A stretch of 64,000 bases of DNA from Dermatemys mawii (GCA_007922305.1 ML677373.1:18323545-18387544); one strand, 5' to 3'; counted from the first letter of the stretch, positions 1-58,212 are shown. Notes: generated by a model from the sequence alone, not told the origin. Numbers and translations: made by a program.

Positions 1-1144
1 TCTGGCACATCATCTTCTTTTGAATAAAAGCCTCTATGTGCGTTTGTAATATTTTTAGTTTGGGAGGAAATGGTTGTCTTTGGGCAGAGGGGAGTGTCAG
101 TGTTGGGCGTATCATTCTTGCTATGGTGGAAAGGCCTTTTTCAAACAAGGTTTTACAGTATTTCTGAAAGCATCAAATTCTGGATTTGCCTAATATCCTC
201 TAGAAGGCAGATCCTCTTGATGAAGAATGCTTTGTTCCCAGTTCTCATCAGGTATATACAAAACTATTCTGAATTTACTGCATAGCCTGCTCACTGGGAG
301 AATAGACAAGCAATCATAATATATTCCAGTATCACAATAGCTTTACAAAAGGAAAACAGGAAAATGTGGATAATTCACACTTCAGCCGCTTTATAAACGA
401 AAACACATACCATGGCTCTGTGGTTATGGGCATCACTGCAGGATTAATAGAAAAATCCCAGATATCGATTCCATGTAACATGCAGATTTTTAAAAACAGA
501 CTTGGGGAACCTGCTGCATTTGTCTGAGTAGTTCAAGTGCTGGATTTTTACATTTAATAAAGCACTTAGTGGCAGTGCTAAGGCATACATGTTTCTTAAG
601 GGTAATGCACATTCACCTCCACTACAGAGAATACTCTGGACCAATATGAGGTGATTGTAGATACTTCAGAACAGAAAACCAACTGAATCAAGATACAAGA
701 GGGGGATCTGTACTACATGTCTTATCAGGACTGACTGAAATAAAGGAAGTGGCTACTTCTATAGTCACTATGAAACACCCTATTTCAGTCTCAAGACTAA
801 CAAAAAACAAAAGCCCAAACCTGTGTATATACACTCTACTAAACAGTGTTAAACGATGCAAACAGAAAGAGAGGGAGAGAGAGAGGGAGAGGAAGGATAT
901 GCTTCAAGTTAACAAATCCAGCTACTGAGTCTGTAGATGATGCACAGAATGGAAGGTGAAAGATCAGCCTCAAAATTCCAAGGCCTGGATGACCTTTTGT
1001 ATTTAACTGTGGCACTTGTAATACTGCACCTGAAAACCCCCAAAAGCACTGGAGATGCAACCTAGCATGTTGTTGTGTCTCAGAAGAATGCATCAGCCTT
1101 TTATTGTTAGACTTGACGACATAATGTAACACTAGTGTACTGAC
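1..1144 (-). other. Intron 16 (partial)
   Basis: No coding segment, RNA gene or recognisable transposon end was seen. A purine-rich GA stretch lies at about 866-897. The intron continues beyond the left edge. Confidence 0.7.
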
Positions 1145-44327
<43,183 letters not shown>

Positions 44328-47300
44328 CTGAAAGGGAAACAAGAAATACATAATGAAATTACTGGTCATTAATATTTTAGAATTTCTTTATCTTCTCAGC
44401 ATTCCAGAAAACCCAATGCAAAGTAAAAAAATCAATGATCATCAAAGATGTGTGCAAGAAAACAAACTGTGATCATGGGCCAATTTTAATGTCGTGTGAA
44501 GTAAACACAAAAGGATGAGCCAGAAGTTCCTTCTTTTGACAGTTACCCCAGGTTTGACTGTCGTGGAAGTTAAAGAGCTGATCTTCTCAGTATGTGCATG
44601 CTTTCCAGCCCTTCAGACACGGCCGCATTTTTAATCTAATTTTATCTTCAGAACATGCTAACATGTGGAGGAGGGATGGAACTGCATCAAGAAAGAACAG
44701 AAGGGCAAGTGCCTCTACAATAGATTACGGTGATTCCCCTATACTGTATGCCCTCTTGGCATAATTCCTGATGGATAGTGATAAATTACCCCATGGTGAA
44801 TTTAGCTTGCCCAGTACAACCACACTCACACAAATTAAAGATTTAGAAGGCATAAATTATTTAGAGTTGCCATTTGTGATTTCAGCTGTTATTTTTTATT
44901 CTAATTCTGCAGTTTCAGTTTCTCACTTTGAAAACCGGTTGCTATTTAAAAGCCAGCTTTTAAAATGCATTCAATTTACACTTTATTAGAAGACAAAAAT
45001 AACCAATCTCCAGAGGGTATTCACGGTACAGTTAGAAAAACATAAGAATTTAAGTAGATGGTATACACATGTAAGGTACACTAGTGGAAGTCTCTTAAAC
45101 AAGCTTTGCCTTACACAAAAAGTAAGAGTCAGATCAGAAATCTTTCAGAGCTGAAAAATCAGAAAACAATCGAGACTGATGGAGGATCTTTTTATCCCAG
45201 ACACATATGCTAATCTACTAGCTACTTGAACTGTAAGCTATGAAACTAAAACAATTTGGTTTTTTTAAGGAAATATTTGTTCTATGTGAAGAACGTTCCG
45301 GTTTATTAACGGTTTAAATTTGAACAGTTAAATGACTGTCACATTGCTTAAACACAGACAAATATTAAATACATCAATCTAAATCCCACCATAATCAATA
45401 CATCACCAGAAGATAAATTATAACCATTTCATGGCAAATTTTTCCATAGAATCAAACTAATTATCTAAATAAGGTCAGATTTTTAAGGTTTAAAAGTGAT
45501 TTTTCTGTAAAAATGTTTATCTATTTTGAAAACTAAATAGATCTGAATAACGGAGACATACCTGTATTAAATGAAGTTGTTTTAAAATATTTTAAAACAA
45601 GACTGATAGAGAGATCTAGTCTCAAAATGTTGTACAGAGAATTTCCTTCCACACAAAAAGGCTTTTGTTTAAACTTTCTATTGAGTAATGATGGTTATAC
45701 TCATTTCCTGGTTGACATAGCTTCATATTTTTCACTTAGTGTGTACCTTTCTGCTTTACCTGCTCACCAGCAACAAAAGAATTAAGATGCTTGTATATCA
45801 GAGACCTAAAATCGACAGGTTTGACCTAATTCTAAATAAACTTGGAGATCTGTCTTCCTTTCAGTTCTATATAAATAGCAAGACTTCCCACATGTACATT
45901 TGGTGTGTTAGTCAAACTCACCAGTGAGATTGACTGGTATTCCTGCTTTCACAGCATCTATCAAGGAAACTAACCAGATGAACTTTTGTCTTCCTGCTCA
46001 AGTTTCCCCAGTATCTGTCTTCTTAAATCCTGGAGAAAGATTCCACTCTCACTACATGAGACTTCAAAAATAACCTTCTGAGAAGGCACCAGAAGCTGGG
46101 TAGAGCCTTGGAGATCTGAATTAAAAGAATCAGATCGCAGAATCACTATAAGAACTCTTTTCTTGACAAGACCACACTAAGAAAGAACTGAATGGGAAGA
46201 TCCAACCACATGAAATTATAGATAATCACTCAGAAAAGAAGGAGGCCAAATTCAAGAACAGTCCAATATTTAATCTTTCGTTTGGCCTAAAAACAAAAAA
46301 GCTACAATTATCAGCACCACATAATCACTCACCTCAACAGAGGCAGTTTTCTTCCTTCTCTTTGCCAACAAAGTAGCTATATATTTACAAGTGATGTTTT
46401 TATGAAAGGCGTGCACTTGGCAAAATTGAAGGAGACCTTTTTAAAAAAAAACAAACAAGCCCTTGGACAATTTTATAGATCACACTGTACTCAGAAAAAA
46501 AGTAGAACAAGAGTACAAGTGATATGCAGAACGGCTTTGCAGAATTTTGAAAAACATGAATTGTAAATGAATTCCTATTTTTAAAGTTCTCTTCTGTTTG
46601 AAAATTCCTTGTCAGGGGTTATGAGTCCTTCACCCAAGATGATCCCACACTTTTTAAGAGGAAAGGAGAGAAGAAACAGACAATGATGTGGCTGAACAAT
46701 CAAGTAAATATTTAGGGCCCTTGTCCTTAATGAATAAGGCAATAGCATTTTTACAATTTCTGTAGCCTCTGGTAATAACCAGTCCAAAGTTAACTATCGC
46801 AATGGATGCTATCAGTTTGTCTTTAATTTACTTTCAGAAACATGGTTTCTTTTGTCCCTCTAATAATATTACTGCCCAAGCAAATAAGCTATGAAAATAT
46901 TGCAGTTAATATAATTTTAAAAGAGAGCAAGTCTTTACTCAGTCAAATGGAATAATATTGGTTTAAACTGAAGAAAAAAGGGGATGATACAAAGAAATCA
47001 TAAGCAAGTTTTATGAAAGGATACTAGTGCTGAGCAATCAGTTAGCTATGAAAGAAACTTTGTGGTCCCTGAAGAAACAATGACAAAATCGAGAAAAACA
47101 CTGGGAGTCCTGAGATAAACATCAGAGTGGAATAGATTGTCTCTATAATCACAGTTTGGTGGCTTCAGACATGTCTTGTTTATTTTTGGAAATTGAAAAC
47201 AATGCTTTTCTCAAAAATGGTTCAGGGATTTCTTTGCAATTCCAAAATGAAGGGAAAATTGGAATGTGTTGGTAAACGGAGGAAAATGCTTCCCCCCAAA

Positions 47301-47809
47301 TAACCTTCTCTTTCCAGGAATGGATTATAAAAAAGAAGAAAATCAAGAATGAAGATAATTGCCTGCAAGGATGGAAATAAGTTACAAGGTGACAAGACAT
47401 GCATACAAAACTTACTTACCAATAATTCTAGTCCTCTGAGAATTGTGCATCTGTGCAATGCACTCCCACGGCCACAGAGATTCAGGAACCCTCTAGAAAA
47501 TCAGTGCCCACTGGGATATTATGAGCACCCTGCCCAAGACACTAAAAATTATCAGTAAAAAACCCAAAGATTTTATTTGACAAATACAGAGGGTGGAAAC
47601 TCCCACAGCTGGCTGTGAAAACGAGCAACAGAAGTGGTCAGGAGCTGAACAGCCTTTTATATTCGTGGCTTGAAATAGGTGCTTCCCATGTACACTGCTT
47701 TTCTTGAAGTTCTCAAAAGCTCAATGGTGCTGGTAGCTGCATTCCACAAACTGAACTCACTCTGGGAAAATACAGGAGGAAGACTGCAAGGAGGAGAAGA
47801 GTGCTGGCA

Positions 47810-48137
47810 ACAGTGGGACAGGCGTGCATCACGATCCCTCAACAGCCGCCTGCTGAGTGCTAGCTCAGCCCCTGCCCTGCCCTGGCCAATAGCAGCTGCA
47901 CTTGCAGACAGGACAGCATGTGGACCCCCCATGGCTGCTCCTAAGTGTAGGAGCCGGACATGCTGGCCTGCTTCCCAGGAGCCATGTGATGGGGAAGCTA
48001 GTATGGAGCCTGCCAGCCCCGCTGCACGGCACCGCTAACCAAACAGTCAATGGCCCAGTCAGCAGTGCTAACCAGAGCTGCCAGGATTCCTTTTTGACTG
48101 GGCGTTCCTGTCGAAAAGTGGACACCTGGTCACCCTA
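47810..48137. mobile_element. hAT-like element end, GC-rich
   Basis: The segment ends 'acacctggtcaccctaa', the terminus shared with the MITEs at 28,028 and 55,330, and its GC-rich interior (gagccggacatgctggcc) is familiar from larger turtle hAT repeats. The left end is not resolved. Several overlapping frames here come from GC richness and are not genes. Confidence 0.6.
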
Positions 48138-48864
48138 ATCCAAGCTAGTCCCAATCCCAGTTTATCCCAACTCCCAAGAAAGTGAGCCTCTCTCCTTGTT
48201 CTAAGGTCTTATCAGCATTAAGATTTTTTGAAAAAAAGCAGTCTGGTGTGTGAAAAACAAGGCTTTCAGAGCCACCAGCATTTTTTCACCTTGTTGACTA
48301 ACTTTCCTTAGAAGAGATGGTAGTGATAGTGTTGAAAATGCTGGCAAACATCAGAGCCTTAGCAACACATGATATTCTAACAGTTACCACACTAATGCAC
48401 ATGCACCAGAAAGCACCAGTGATTGCAAATTTTTGCCAGAAATTATGATGTAGACATAGCCCAAGGCCTTGAGTACATTATAAATTGCACTGATCTACCT
48501 GAAGTGTTTTGGGTTTATTTGAATAATTTTGTTTAATCAGCATAAACCCCCTTTGCGAACACTCAAAGCAATTTAAGCCTGGCTTACATAACTTTAAGAA
48601 AGTCCACATAGGGGTTTTCCCTAGTGAACAACAAAAACTATTTTAACACACACACCCCCACCCCCGACACACACTTTAGTTAAACCAATGCAACTTGTAT
48701 TAACGACAAGGCCTCAGGTAACTAGAGTCGTAACCACAAAAGGCTTTATAAATGAAATCCAATATTTTGTATTGTACCATAAAATGAACTGGAAACCAGA
48801 ATGGAGATGAAATAAGCTCCATGCATGAAATGCAGCTCAGTAAATGGGCAGCTACTTTTTTTTA

Positions 48865-48915
48865 TTAGTTTGTACAGTTTTACTAGTTTGTACTAGTTTT
48901 ACTAGTTTGTACAGT
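48865..48915 (+). repeat. Short tandem repeat
   Basis: A unit near 'tactagttttactagtttg' is repeated about 2.5 times. Confidence 0.75.
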
Positions 48916-49025
48916 GTCCACTTTATAACTGGAGCCCCAGACCTTAGCACAGTACAAATACAGAATATTTAGCATCTGTAAAGCACTTTGAGATCTTCAG
49001 ATGAAAGATGCTATATAAAAATGAA
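48916..49025. repeat. LINE/SINE 3'-end-like fragment
   Basis: Contains 'ctgtaaagcactttgagatc' and 'agatgaaagatgctatataa', a widespread sauropsid repeat end, probably L2-related. Family assignment is from memory. Confidence 0.45.
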
Positions 49026-51171
49026 CTTATTAAAAGATGAAATGCTTAACTACTTTTTAAATAAGAAGATTTCCTTGAAGCACCTAATAATTAAGGAGTT
49101 TTAATTTTGACAAATTTATGTATTTCATCCCAAAGTATACCATTCTGGTGTCCACAGCACAAGATCAGATACCAAAAGATCTTGATTTTTGGTCAAAATA
49201 GACTTAAAAAATAAATAAAACTCACAAGACCATAGAAGTCAAGTCTGTTAAACCGCAGAAACAGGAAAGAAATTGCAAAACAAATATATTTAAAGCACAG
49301 CACATGGTTATGCTACAAGAAAATGAACACTTATTGCCAATATCCAAAAGCAACCAATACCATGACAAGAGCCAGCAATAAATTTATAGAGAAAAAAGGA
49401 CTGAGTCCAAAACTAAGATTATGTTTACTAATCTTCTGTCTTTTCACATGTCACCATCACAGAAAAACTATTTTAGCCTTTTAAACCCAACCAGTAGTTT
49501 CAACATTATAGTTATTTTAACACAAGAGTCTGCTCTTCCAAAAAAAGAGGGGGGGGGAAGGTATTTTTTTTTCCAGACGCTATGGAGCACATGGAGTGGG
49601 GGAGGGAAAAACATGCTGCCCTTCAGTTCCCACCACAATAGTTCATTTTAGAGAAATTGTTATTTTTCTCTACCCAAACATCATCTTGGAAAATCATTAA
49701 TATGGCTTTCTGAGATTGGATCCCAGCAGTTTGCATGTAATGCACAGTGCAACACAATCATTAAAATAAGTCCCAGCTGTAGAAACACAATGCTATGCTG
49801 TTGCTAATGTGCGTGTACCGATAATGAATGGTCGCCTATGCTTTAATCTGAATAAAGCTCCCAAATGCTCTGTCTCTTCTTGCCAAAAATTCTCCTTCCT
49901 CCTCCAGACTGTTGTTGCATTCCAATTACACTGCTGATTGGAATGAAACTACTTCAGGGAGACTACACACACTTTTAGGATACGGTTCCTGAGACAGAAA
50001 CTGTTTAGAACATTTTGAACACTAAGCGGACACTACTTTTCTGCATGTTTTGTGAACTTTTTCTAACCTTTAGAGAAGAGATTTTTCTCAGAACTGAAGT
50101 TCAAGTAAGCAAGCACAAGTTCCAGCAGGACAGCCTACTTTAAACATTTCTAACCAAATTTTACTGTCTTCTTTAATTGTTGGCATGCTACACAGTAACT
50201 TATTTTTCTGTGTTTTCCCCAGATATAAAAAAGGATGTATAAAATGCAAACATGTGGCAAGACAAAATATGAAAAATCTTAATTGGGGGGAAAAAAAGAA
50301 TATTGTTTATCCTGACAGAGCGAGCTAGAGAGCGCGTGTGTAGTTAATCTTTATTCACCTGGAAATATTTTTCTGAGATTTAACAGAAACAGCTTTTTCA
50401 ACTGAGTGAATTGAAAATTATAAAACACCCCCAGAAACTATTATTAACTAAAAATAACTCTTTAAAGTTCATAAAATTTTAAAAGGTTGTACTTAATTAT
50501 AACTATAAAGGAACATTCAAAGATGGTAAATACTCCACATTTAATTTCACAGGTGCACATGCAGAGAGATTAGGATTTTAAATGTTTCAATGCCAATCCT
50601 GCTCATGAGAATGGAGGGGACACAGCAATAAAGCTACCCAGGATCACGACCAAACCAATGCCAGTGGGGTTGTCCAGCTAAAAGGCAGGTTTTCATCACG
50701 CAGTGAGGGTTGTTAAGATTTTTTTTCATTCTCTGGTATACAATTACAGCATGTATTTTAAAGATGAGATTTCACTGAGATGCCAAATTGAGAGCAGTCA
50801 ATAACATCCCTTACCCACCCCAAGCTTTTAAAAAGGGACAACTTAAACTTACAAATTCAGCTAGAAATGTGGGGTTTTTAAAAACTACTATTACAAGTCA
50901 CATCTAAGAGGCATATAACTAAAAGAGTAGGGGAAAAAAATCTTGATTTCATTTTATTCTGTGCATTTGAAAACACTGTGTATAGTCACTTCCACTGTTA
51001 CCCCTATATATTCAATCAGTTTCCTTTCTGAGATTCCCACAAAAGAGAGAGATTTTTAAAAAAGTGGTTATAAAGTCACAATCACTAGCATACAGACTCA
51101 AAGGCATGTGGTACCTTCAACTATTAACATCATGTTTTACTTTTTTTTGTGGAGGGGAGGAGGGAGGCGGG

Positions 51172-51262
51172 TATTACAGTAGTGCCAAGAGGCTCCAATC
51201 AGGATAGCAGCTGCATCATGATAGGCACTGCCTTGCAAAGCATAGACAGTCCTTATCCCAAA
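51172..51262 (-). repeat. L2-type LINE 3' fragment
   Basis: The segment 'tagtgccaagaggctccaat' then 'ataggcactgcc' and 'agacagtccttatccc' resembles the same 3' end as at 43,286 and 21,862. Confidence 0.5.
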
Positions 51263-53750
51263 CACATCACAAGCACATTTATAAACAATCAAAAAGAATG
51301 GCAGAGAACAGACTAGATTTCATGCTGATGGGGTCTTTCTAACATTAAGAAATACAAATCACTTCTGCAACATATTTCACCTGTTTGTAAATCAAGGCTC
51401 TCCCATGTCAGACAAAATTCCAACACTGTTTTGAAATCAAAATGTCAAATTATTCAGACAACAACAGGAACTAATGGCCTACAATTAATCTTTCAAAATT
51501 ATAATTCTAAATGACAAAGTAAATACTGACTCAGGGCCTGTTTTTTAACTGAAGTTGCGTTTATATGGAAGATAGTCTAAAAGAATGATTCAACTAATGA
51601 TAAAATTACAACATGTTATCAAAATGCTTTAGTGCAACATTAAAGCACAATTATTTTCACAGCGTGAAACTATAAAGAAAATCCAAAAGGAAAACAAATG
51701 TTATTGCTAGGTTCAAACCCAAGTGCTACACAGAATAGTTTCTGAACAAAACATAAAGCATTTTTTATTAGAATAATTTCTACTATCAGAAATTTCATCC
51801 TTAGATATTTCTTTAACAATGATGAGAGTTCTAATTTATCCTTCACATAACACACATTTGTGAAGTTCAACTTAGTTGATTTGCATTTGCTAAATAAAAC
51901 TTAATACAAAATGCGTAAAAAACCCACCTATTTTAAAAGGTTCACGTACGTCTGCCTGAGAGCATTTTGTCAGTAAGAACAAAGTAAATCTGCTCTCCAA
52001 CTAAACAAACAGCACAATCAATAACCCACTTCCAGTCACCAGAGTGCAACCTAAGGAATCCCGAAAATGAAAGCATGTCCTAGTAATCCAAAATACTATT
52101 TGAAGGGCTACAAAGTATACCAGAAACTAATTTTATAGTGATTGTACATTTTTCTTCTTCCCATTAGATTTACCGTATTCAGTGCTGTTATCCTTATAGC
52201 TCTAATATAGGCTTTAGGGTTAATATTCTAGGTTTCCCGCTAAAATTAAACAAAACACCAATTATATGCAAGTACTTAACATACACTTATGCAGATAAAA
52301 AATTTAAAACATGACAATGTCATACATTTATCTTGGAAGAAACATTAGAAAAATGCATTGCAACACAGAATATAAACAGTTAAGCCAGTAATGGCTTAAC
52401 CAGTAATCAGTCATCTCATCCAGTAATAAAACACTGGGACATAGTCTCCAAGGCAATTTTGAATTTCCGTAAGAAAAAAATATCAGACTCCAGTAGTCTG
52501 TGCCTAGGATGCCTGAGTGACTTGTGGACACAGCCAGATGGAGTCTGCCTATATTTGCCATGTTTAGACTCCTGTTTTAACATCATGATGTCTACTTCAC
52601 AGTATTGTTTTACTGTAAACAAAGGGCTTCCTCTTCCACTCCTCCTCCCTCTTACCACAGTCCAAGCCAAAAAAACAAAACACTATACACCCCATAGAAT
52701 TCTTAGCACAAGGGACTAACATTCACATTTCCTTGACTCATTCAGTGATGGGCTTATTGCCACGCACATCAAAGTCTATTCATGAGTTCAGGTTTATTTT
52801 ACACGGCTGTTATGGGGTAAAGGAAGAAATTATTCTGCAACCTTTGCTATACAGACAGAAGAAAAAGAACAGTATATTAAAATCTCATTGGTGTATACTT
52901 GCAGGTCTCCTGTACGGCAATACAATTTAGTTTTTAAGTGGAGGTATACAATTTCAAATCTAAGGATCTCCTATTTTTGAAGAACTGTGGCATGCTCAGA
53001 TCAAGTCTAAATAATACAGTAGCAAAATTGTCTATCCACTTGTATTAACTGGCATGTCCACTCTTGCCACAGCCAGTGGAACTGAACCAATGGTAGCACT
53101 GGTGAGATGTTTTAGAAAAATAAAGGCTAGTGTCAAGATTTTGTATTTCCTGGTCTAGCCCGGATGGAGCCTCTCAGACTAGTCTCCCAGCCAGGATGCT
53201 TCTAATACACAATTATCTTTGTATAGTAGAAATGCTGTTCAACTTCCCTAGTACTTTCAAGACTTCCCTTCTTGAATGTATGAAAAGCAGTTAGCACATC
53301 ATAAATGCACTGAAAATTAATTACAATAATACTGAACAGTTCTCCAGCCAAAAGGCAAAATTTAACAAACTTAAAACTACTAATTGCCAAAATGCTTATC
53401 TGAAAAACTGAAAATTTTTGGCAGTCAAAGTCCAATGTGCAGGTTAAAAGTTACCAATTTCATTTCTCAGATCTGTAATAAATTCAGATTATAGTTTACA
53501 TTCCAGTAAGCACAGTAAGTGTTGGAGAAGGAAATTCAATAAAAGGAAACTTAAGTTACCTATTTTAACTGTTGTATTTGTACTGTGATCCTCTAAATTA
53601 CAATTATATTTATCTCAATTTACTACAATATGTAGAACAATTAGCCACACACACACAAAGAAAAGTGAAGTGGAGATCAACAGCAACACTCGCCAAGGCT
53701 AGCTAGTATCTCTAATCTTGAAGAGGAGACAAACACAAGCGAGAGACAAA

Positions 53751-54045
53751 GTGTATGTCTGCACTGGCATTCGAACAACAAATCTTTCATATTTCAGTGG
53801 TGCTGGAAGCCCGCCCCCCTCCCCCCTACAAAAACCAAGAGTTATGGTGACAACAAACACCAGTGTGAACAGTGCACTGTCGGCAGAAGCGCTCTCCTGT
53901 CGACAACACAAATGCCACTCATTGGGGGTGGAAATTTTTTGTCAGTAGGAGAGCCACCAAACAGCGGCTACACTGTGCGAGTTTTAGTGGCATGGCTGTA
54001 GCAACAGAGTCATGTAGCTAAAAGCCATGTAGCGCAGACATTGCC
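53751..54045. mobile_element. MITE, same subfamily as 18,080
   Basis: Left end gtgtatgtctgcact and right end agcgcagacattgcc are imperfect inverted repeats. The interior (cagaagcgctctcctgtcg, ttttagtggcatggctgtag) aligns with the exon-carrying MITE in intron 8 and gives the uninterrupted comparison for it. Confidence 0.75.
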
Positions 54046-55329
54046 AAAGTAAACTCTTTCATGAGCATACACTGTATACCCCTTTAAGAAACATGTATAG
54101 AATAGCCTTAAGGAGTTCAGATGCAACTAAGAAGAGCTGCCCCACATGTAATTCTGAATAATTAATGCACTGAATTCTTACCTCTGTCCTTAACTGGTGT
54201 GAAATCCATAAGACAATGATTTCGATATATTACCTAAGAAGAGTCAAGATCTATCCTGTTTCTAACAGAATTAATTTCAACCTTCTTGAACAGAGAAGTG
54301 ATTCACCCAAAATTATTTTTAAAAAGTCGTATATCAAGAGTCCATAAAAGAGGAGTCTTTCTCTGAAGATGAATGGATCAAAAAGGGTGGAAAGGCAAAT
54401 CCACTGCTTAACAAATACACATGCAGAGCATTAATAAAGAAAAAAGGGTTGACAACACCAGAGATAAAGAAAATTTACAGCTCTGTTCTGTCCAATACAT
54501 TTCATGTATCTATGAAAATGGACTAGAGAAAAAAGACATTCAACAAGAAGCAGAACCCTAAGGTTTGCTTCATTGCAGTAAAACCCTCCATCACTGAATG
54601 CTCTATAGAAGAGGAAGCAATTCCATAAATTGATGACCTAATTACTAGCTGGACAAAAATGCCCTGAATTTTAAAAAGGTCTACTGAGAAGAGAGACCTG
54701 TAACTAACAGCCTCCTGCCTATTAGGAATTATAAATGAGTGAAGCTTGTCAGGCATTAGGTCTACTCAAGTGTCTTTGTTGAGAGCTAAAGATCACCTAC
54801 CCAATTTAAATAGGAAAACTCTGAATTCTGTCTCTTCAGAAACCCAGATCATGGTAACAAGCATGGTCCCATTGATACTACTGTTGATACTACTCCAATA
54901 GTTGATCCTAGCTGAGCCTACATTAATTGTCTATCAGTTTCAGAAAGTGTTGAGCTACTCCTGCAATACTTATTCTAAATTGTGCATGTGTGTGTGTGAG
55001 AGAGTGTGTTTATGTGAGAGAGAGAGAATGAGAATGAATGAATTACTGATAAATACATTTAAAATAGATGGATATAATTTCCTCTGTATGTCAAGATCTA
55101 GTCTCTTTCCTAGAACAGTTGATGACATCACAGATAGCTACCACAGAACAAGGAACTGTGTTCCCTGCTCTGCTCAGTTGTTTGTGATCTCAATATCTGT
55201 CCCAGCATAGAAATATAGCAGCCTAATTTAAATTTTATATAATCTTTCAGATCATCTTTAAAGGTGACCTGCATATGATTATTTTTAATATTGTTTTGTG
55301 CCCCTTTTTGGTTCTTTATGATATATAAA

Positions 55330-55433
55330 TAGGGTGACCAAACAGCAAATGTGAAAAGTCAGGATGGGGGTGGAGGCTAATAAAAGCCTATATAAGAAAG
55401 TCCCAATTTTGGGGTCACTGTCTGATCACCCTA
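55330..55433. mobile_element. hAT MITE, TAGGGTGACCAG family
   Basis: Ends TAGGGTGACCAAAC and CTGATCACCCTA are inverted. Flanks TATATAAA and TATCTAAA match at 7 of 8 bases. It is a shorter sibling of the element at 28,028-28,150. Confidence 0.88.
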
Positions 55434-56180
55434 TATCTAAATAAGTACTGAAAGAGCAGAGGTTTGTTTATTTTTGTTTTCCAGGTACAAGACTCTACTA
55501 TTTTTAAAGCTTAGAAATATCAAGTTTCACTCTCTCCCACTTTCGCTACACAGCTTCTTGAGGATCTCAGTTGTAGACTAGCAGCTCCATCAGGGCTTCA
55601 AAAAGGCACAAACATTTAATCTTTCTCCCAAGTGTTTATTAGGCATCAATATTTAACTATAACAAAAAGATTTTAGACAGTGACTAAAAATACCTTCCTC
55701 TAAATTATTCAGTCTTCCATTTCTTGTGATGTGTTATAAGCTCTCTAGTTTTTTGATTATCCATATAATTCTAGAATACACAAGACTTAAATAACTACTA
55801 CTTAAAAAAAAAAAGCAGTGACATAAAAAGGCCAGAAACTTTCTAAGTAATAAAGCAGCAAGAAAGAGCACAAGCTTTTTCCCTTCCCCCATTTTTGAAG
55901 GTTACCTTTAACACTCTGTAAACTGAACCTCCTTTGTACCTTGATAAGTAACTTAACTCTAAGAATCCAAAAAGATATCCTCTGTTGCTAATGTAAGGAA
56001 CAAAGATGTTTGCAAGATACTGCTGCAGGACCATACAGCACCAGGCATGTTGTCAGCATTAAACAAATAAGTTATCTTTAGTGTGCAAAATTATAAGGAT
56101 CAAAGAGCAATAATCTGTTAAGCCACGTTTATGGCAAAAGACAAAGACACAAAATTAATGTCTCTCTGACACTGCACATC

Positions 56181-56478
56181 AGGGTATGTTTACACAGCAG
56201 TTAGAAGGTGTAATTCTCAGCGCAGGTAGACATACATGCATTAGCTCTGCTCAAACTAGTGCCTAATGATAGCAGCACGAGCATAGCAGCAAGGGCAGCG
56301 ACACAGGCTAGGCACCCAAATACATTCCCACCTTACCCCCAGGAGATGTATTCAGGCAGCAAGCCTGAGCCATTATAGCCATACTGCTACTTTTAGGCAC
56401 TTGTGCTAGGTCTGCTCAAACAAGTATGTCTACCAGTGCTGGGAATCACACCTCCCAGCAGCTGAGTAGACACACCCT
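56181..56478. mobile_element. MITE, AGGGTATGTCTACAC family
   Basis: Left end agggtatgtttacac and right end gagtagacacaccct are inverted repeats. The interior includes a second 'gcaggtagacatacatgc'. Non-coding. Confidence 0.7.
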
Positions 56479-58117
56479 CAATCATGTCACACTTACATTT
56501 CAGATGCATATAACCCCTTCCCATCAAAAGGTAAAGCTGACAATGGTCACAATATTGGAGTGTTTTTGTCTGCACACAAACATACTAGGATATAGTTAAG
56601 GACCACAAAACTAACCAACACACCTAACCTTCCAAAAGTAGTATAAATAACTCGTCCATCGAATTTTGATAATAAATATAATTTTGCTGTTTGGGATGCA
56701 TTGAGACAAAGGATAGGAAAAGATACAGTTTTAAATCACATATTTGATGTGATATGAGCCAAACCAGTCTGAGGTTTAAACTGCTGCTGCTCAATGCTCA
56801 TCCCATTCAGAGACGATGAATCATTTCCCATTTGGCAACACTTCTGCCTACAAGGCTGTCTTTTGTGAGCTTTCTCCTATATTCTTGTAATAGATTTACT
56901 AATTTAGCACACCTGACTGAGTAAAAAAAATATTATTGCCAGCTGTCAGACTAGACCTTGTCCTGTTTATCAGACATCTGAACAATCCTGTTCTGCCCCA
57001 ATCATAGAAACAGAATGTTCCTTACTAAGCCCAGTGTAGTAAATTACTTTCTAATATCCTTGTTTTTCTTACGCTGACAAAATAACAAAATCATCCTAGA
57101 TTTAAAGCAACAGAAAAATAAATTTATCAACAGCAGCTAGGCTCATACTGATTTATCCAATAACCACATTTTTTTAAAGAAGTGTATAGTTGCTTTTCTA
57201 ATCATTCTGTCCCTGAATTCCTAATTTAGAAAGACAGAGGTTTGAGTATTTTATAAATAAGTAATTTGAGGTCACAGGGAGCGTGCTCCAGTTTTTCAGG
57301 CAGCCCTTCACAACTCTTGAAACAGAAAGCAGAATTAAAAAGTATTGTTGTTTTTTTAAAAGTTCTCTATCCTCCTACCATCCCAAGGGTTTTTTTTTTG
57401 GCGGGGGGGTTCTGTGAGAGAATAAAGAACTAAATTTAATTTCTCTCTCAGTTTGGACTGTATCTTAAGCGAGTAGAGGTTTAGCTTAAGGAGACAACAA
57501 ATATACATTTTTTAAAACCTACCTGTAACAAAGACTAGGAGAGCCATTTTAATTCACTTCTGCTCCTTTTATTCTCTGCCAGTTTAAAATTATCCATAAA
57601 AAAACCAAGCAAAACCTACCAATCTTTATTTAGATTTTTGCTTTCCAAACTGTAGATGTCTGCATAACTGACATGAAAAGATAAATGCTCTGCTTCCAGG
57701 GAACCTACAGTGCACAAAATGTCTGGGATCCAAATCCAGTTATAAAAAAATATATAAAAACTAAGCTTATGTATTTATACTCTTCCAAAACTGGTTTTAA
57801 AAACCAGTAAGGTATTCAGTGCAACCCATCTCTACTGCTGCCTCTTGGCCAGTAGGATCAACAAGAATAAGAGAACCAAAAATCAGGGTGGGTTTTGTTT
57901 GTTTGTTTTAAATACAAGCTTATTTTCTCTTCAGACCCTATCTTCAGACAGACAAGAAGCTGCACCTTTACCACCAAGATTCAGATCTGGCAATGATTCC
58001 ATGTTTAGATCACTTTAGGGTAGCACTACTGCAATATATTTTACCTGGGGCTGACTCAGGTGGTCATCCAAAAACTAGCTGATTCATCATGCAGACATTC
58101 ACCTTCTACATAGAGCA

Positions 58118-58208
58118 GACCACATCACACCACAGCAGCTGCCTATTCAGCACTGGGTACATTTCTAAGCTCTGGTCCTTATCTTTAAAACCATTAACTG
58201 GGCTTAGA
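58118..58208 (+). repeat. Possible LINE C-terminal fragment
   Basis: One plus-strand frame reads pieces like HITPQQLPIQHWVHF and ALVLIFKTINW, reminiscent of the HWLP end of L2-type reverse transcriptases, with a stop between them. Weak evidence. Confidence 0.35.
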
Positions 58209-58212
58209 CTGA

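Noticed and set aside
1..1144. The next HECT exon at the left edge
   Set aside because: No reverse-strand sequence encoding the expected LIICG-type continuation was found before position 1.
47657..48138. Overlapping frames of 78-119 residues on both strands
   Set aside because: They arise from a GC-rich hAT-like repeat with few stops; no domain or splice structure is visible.
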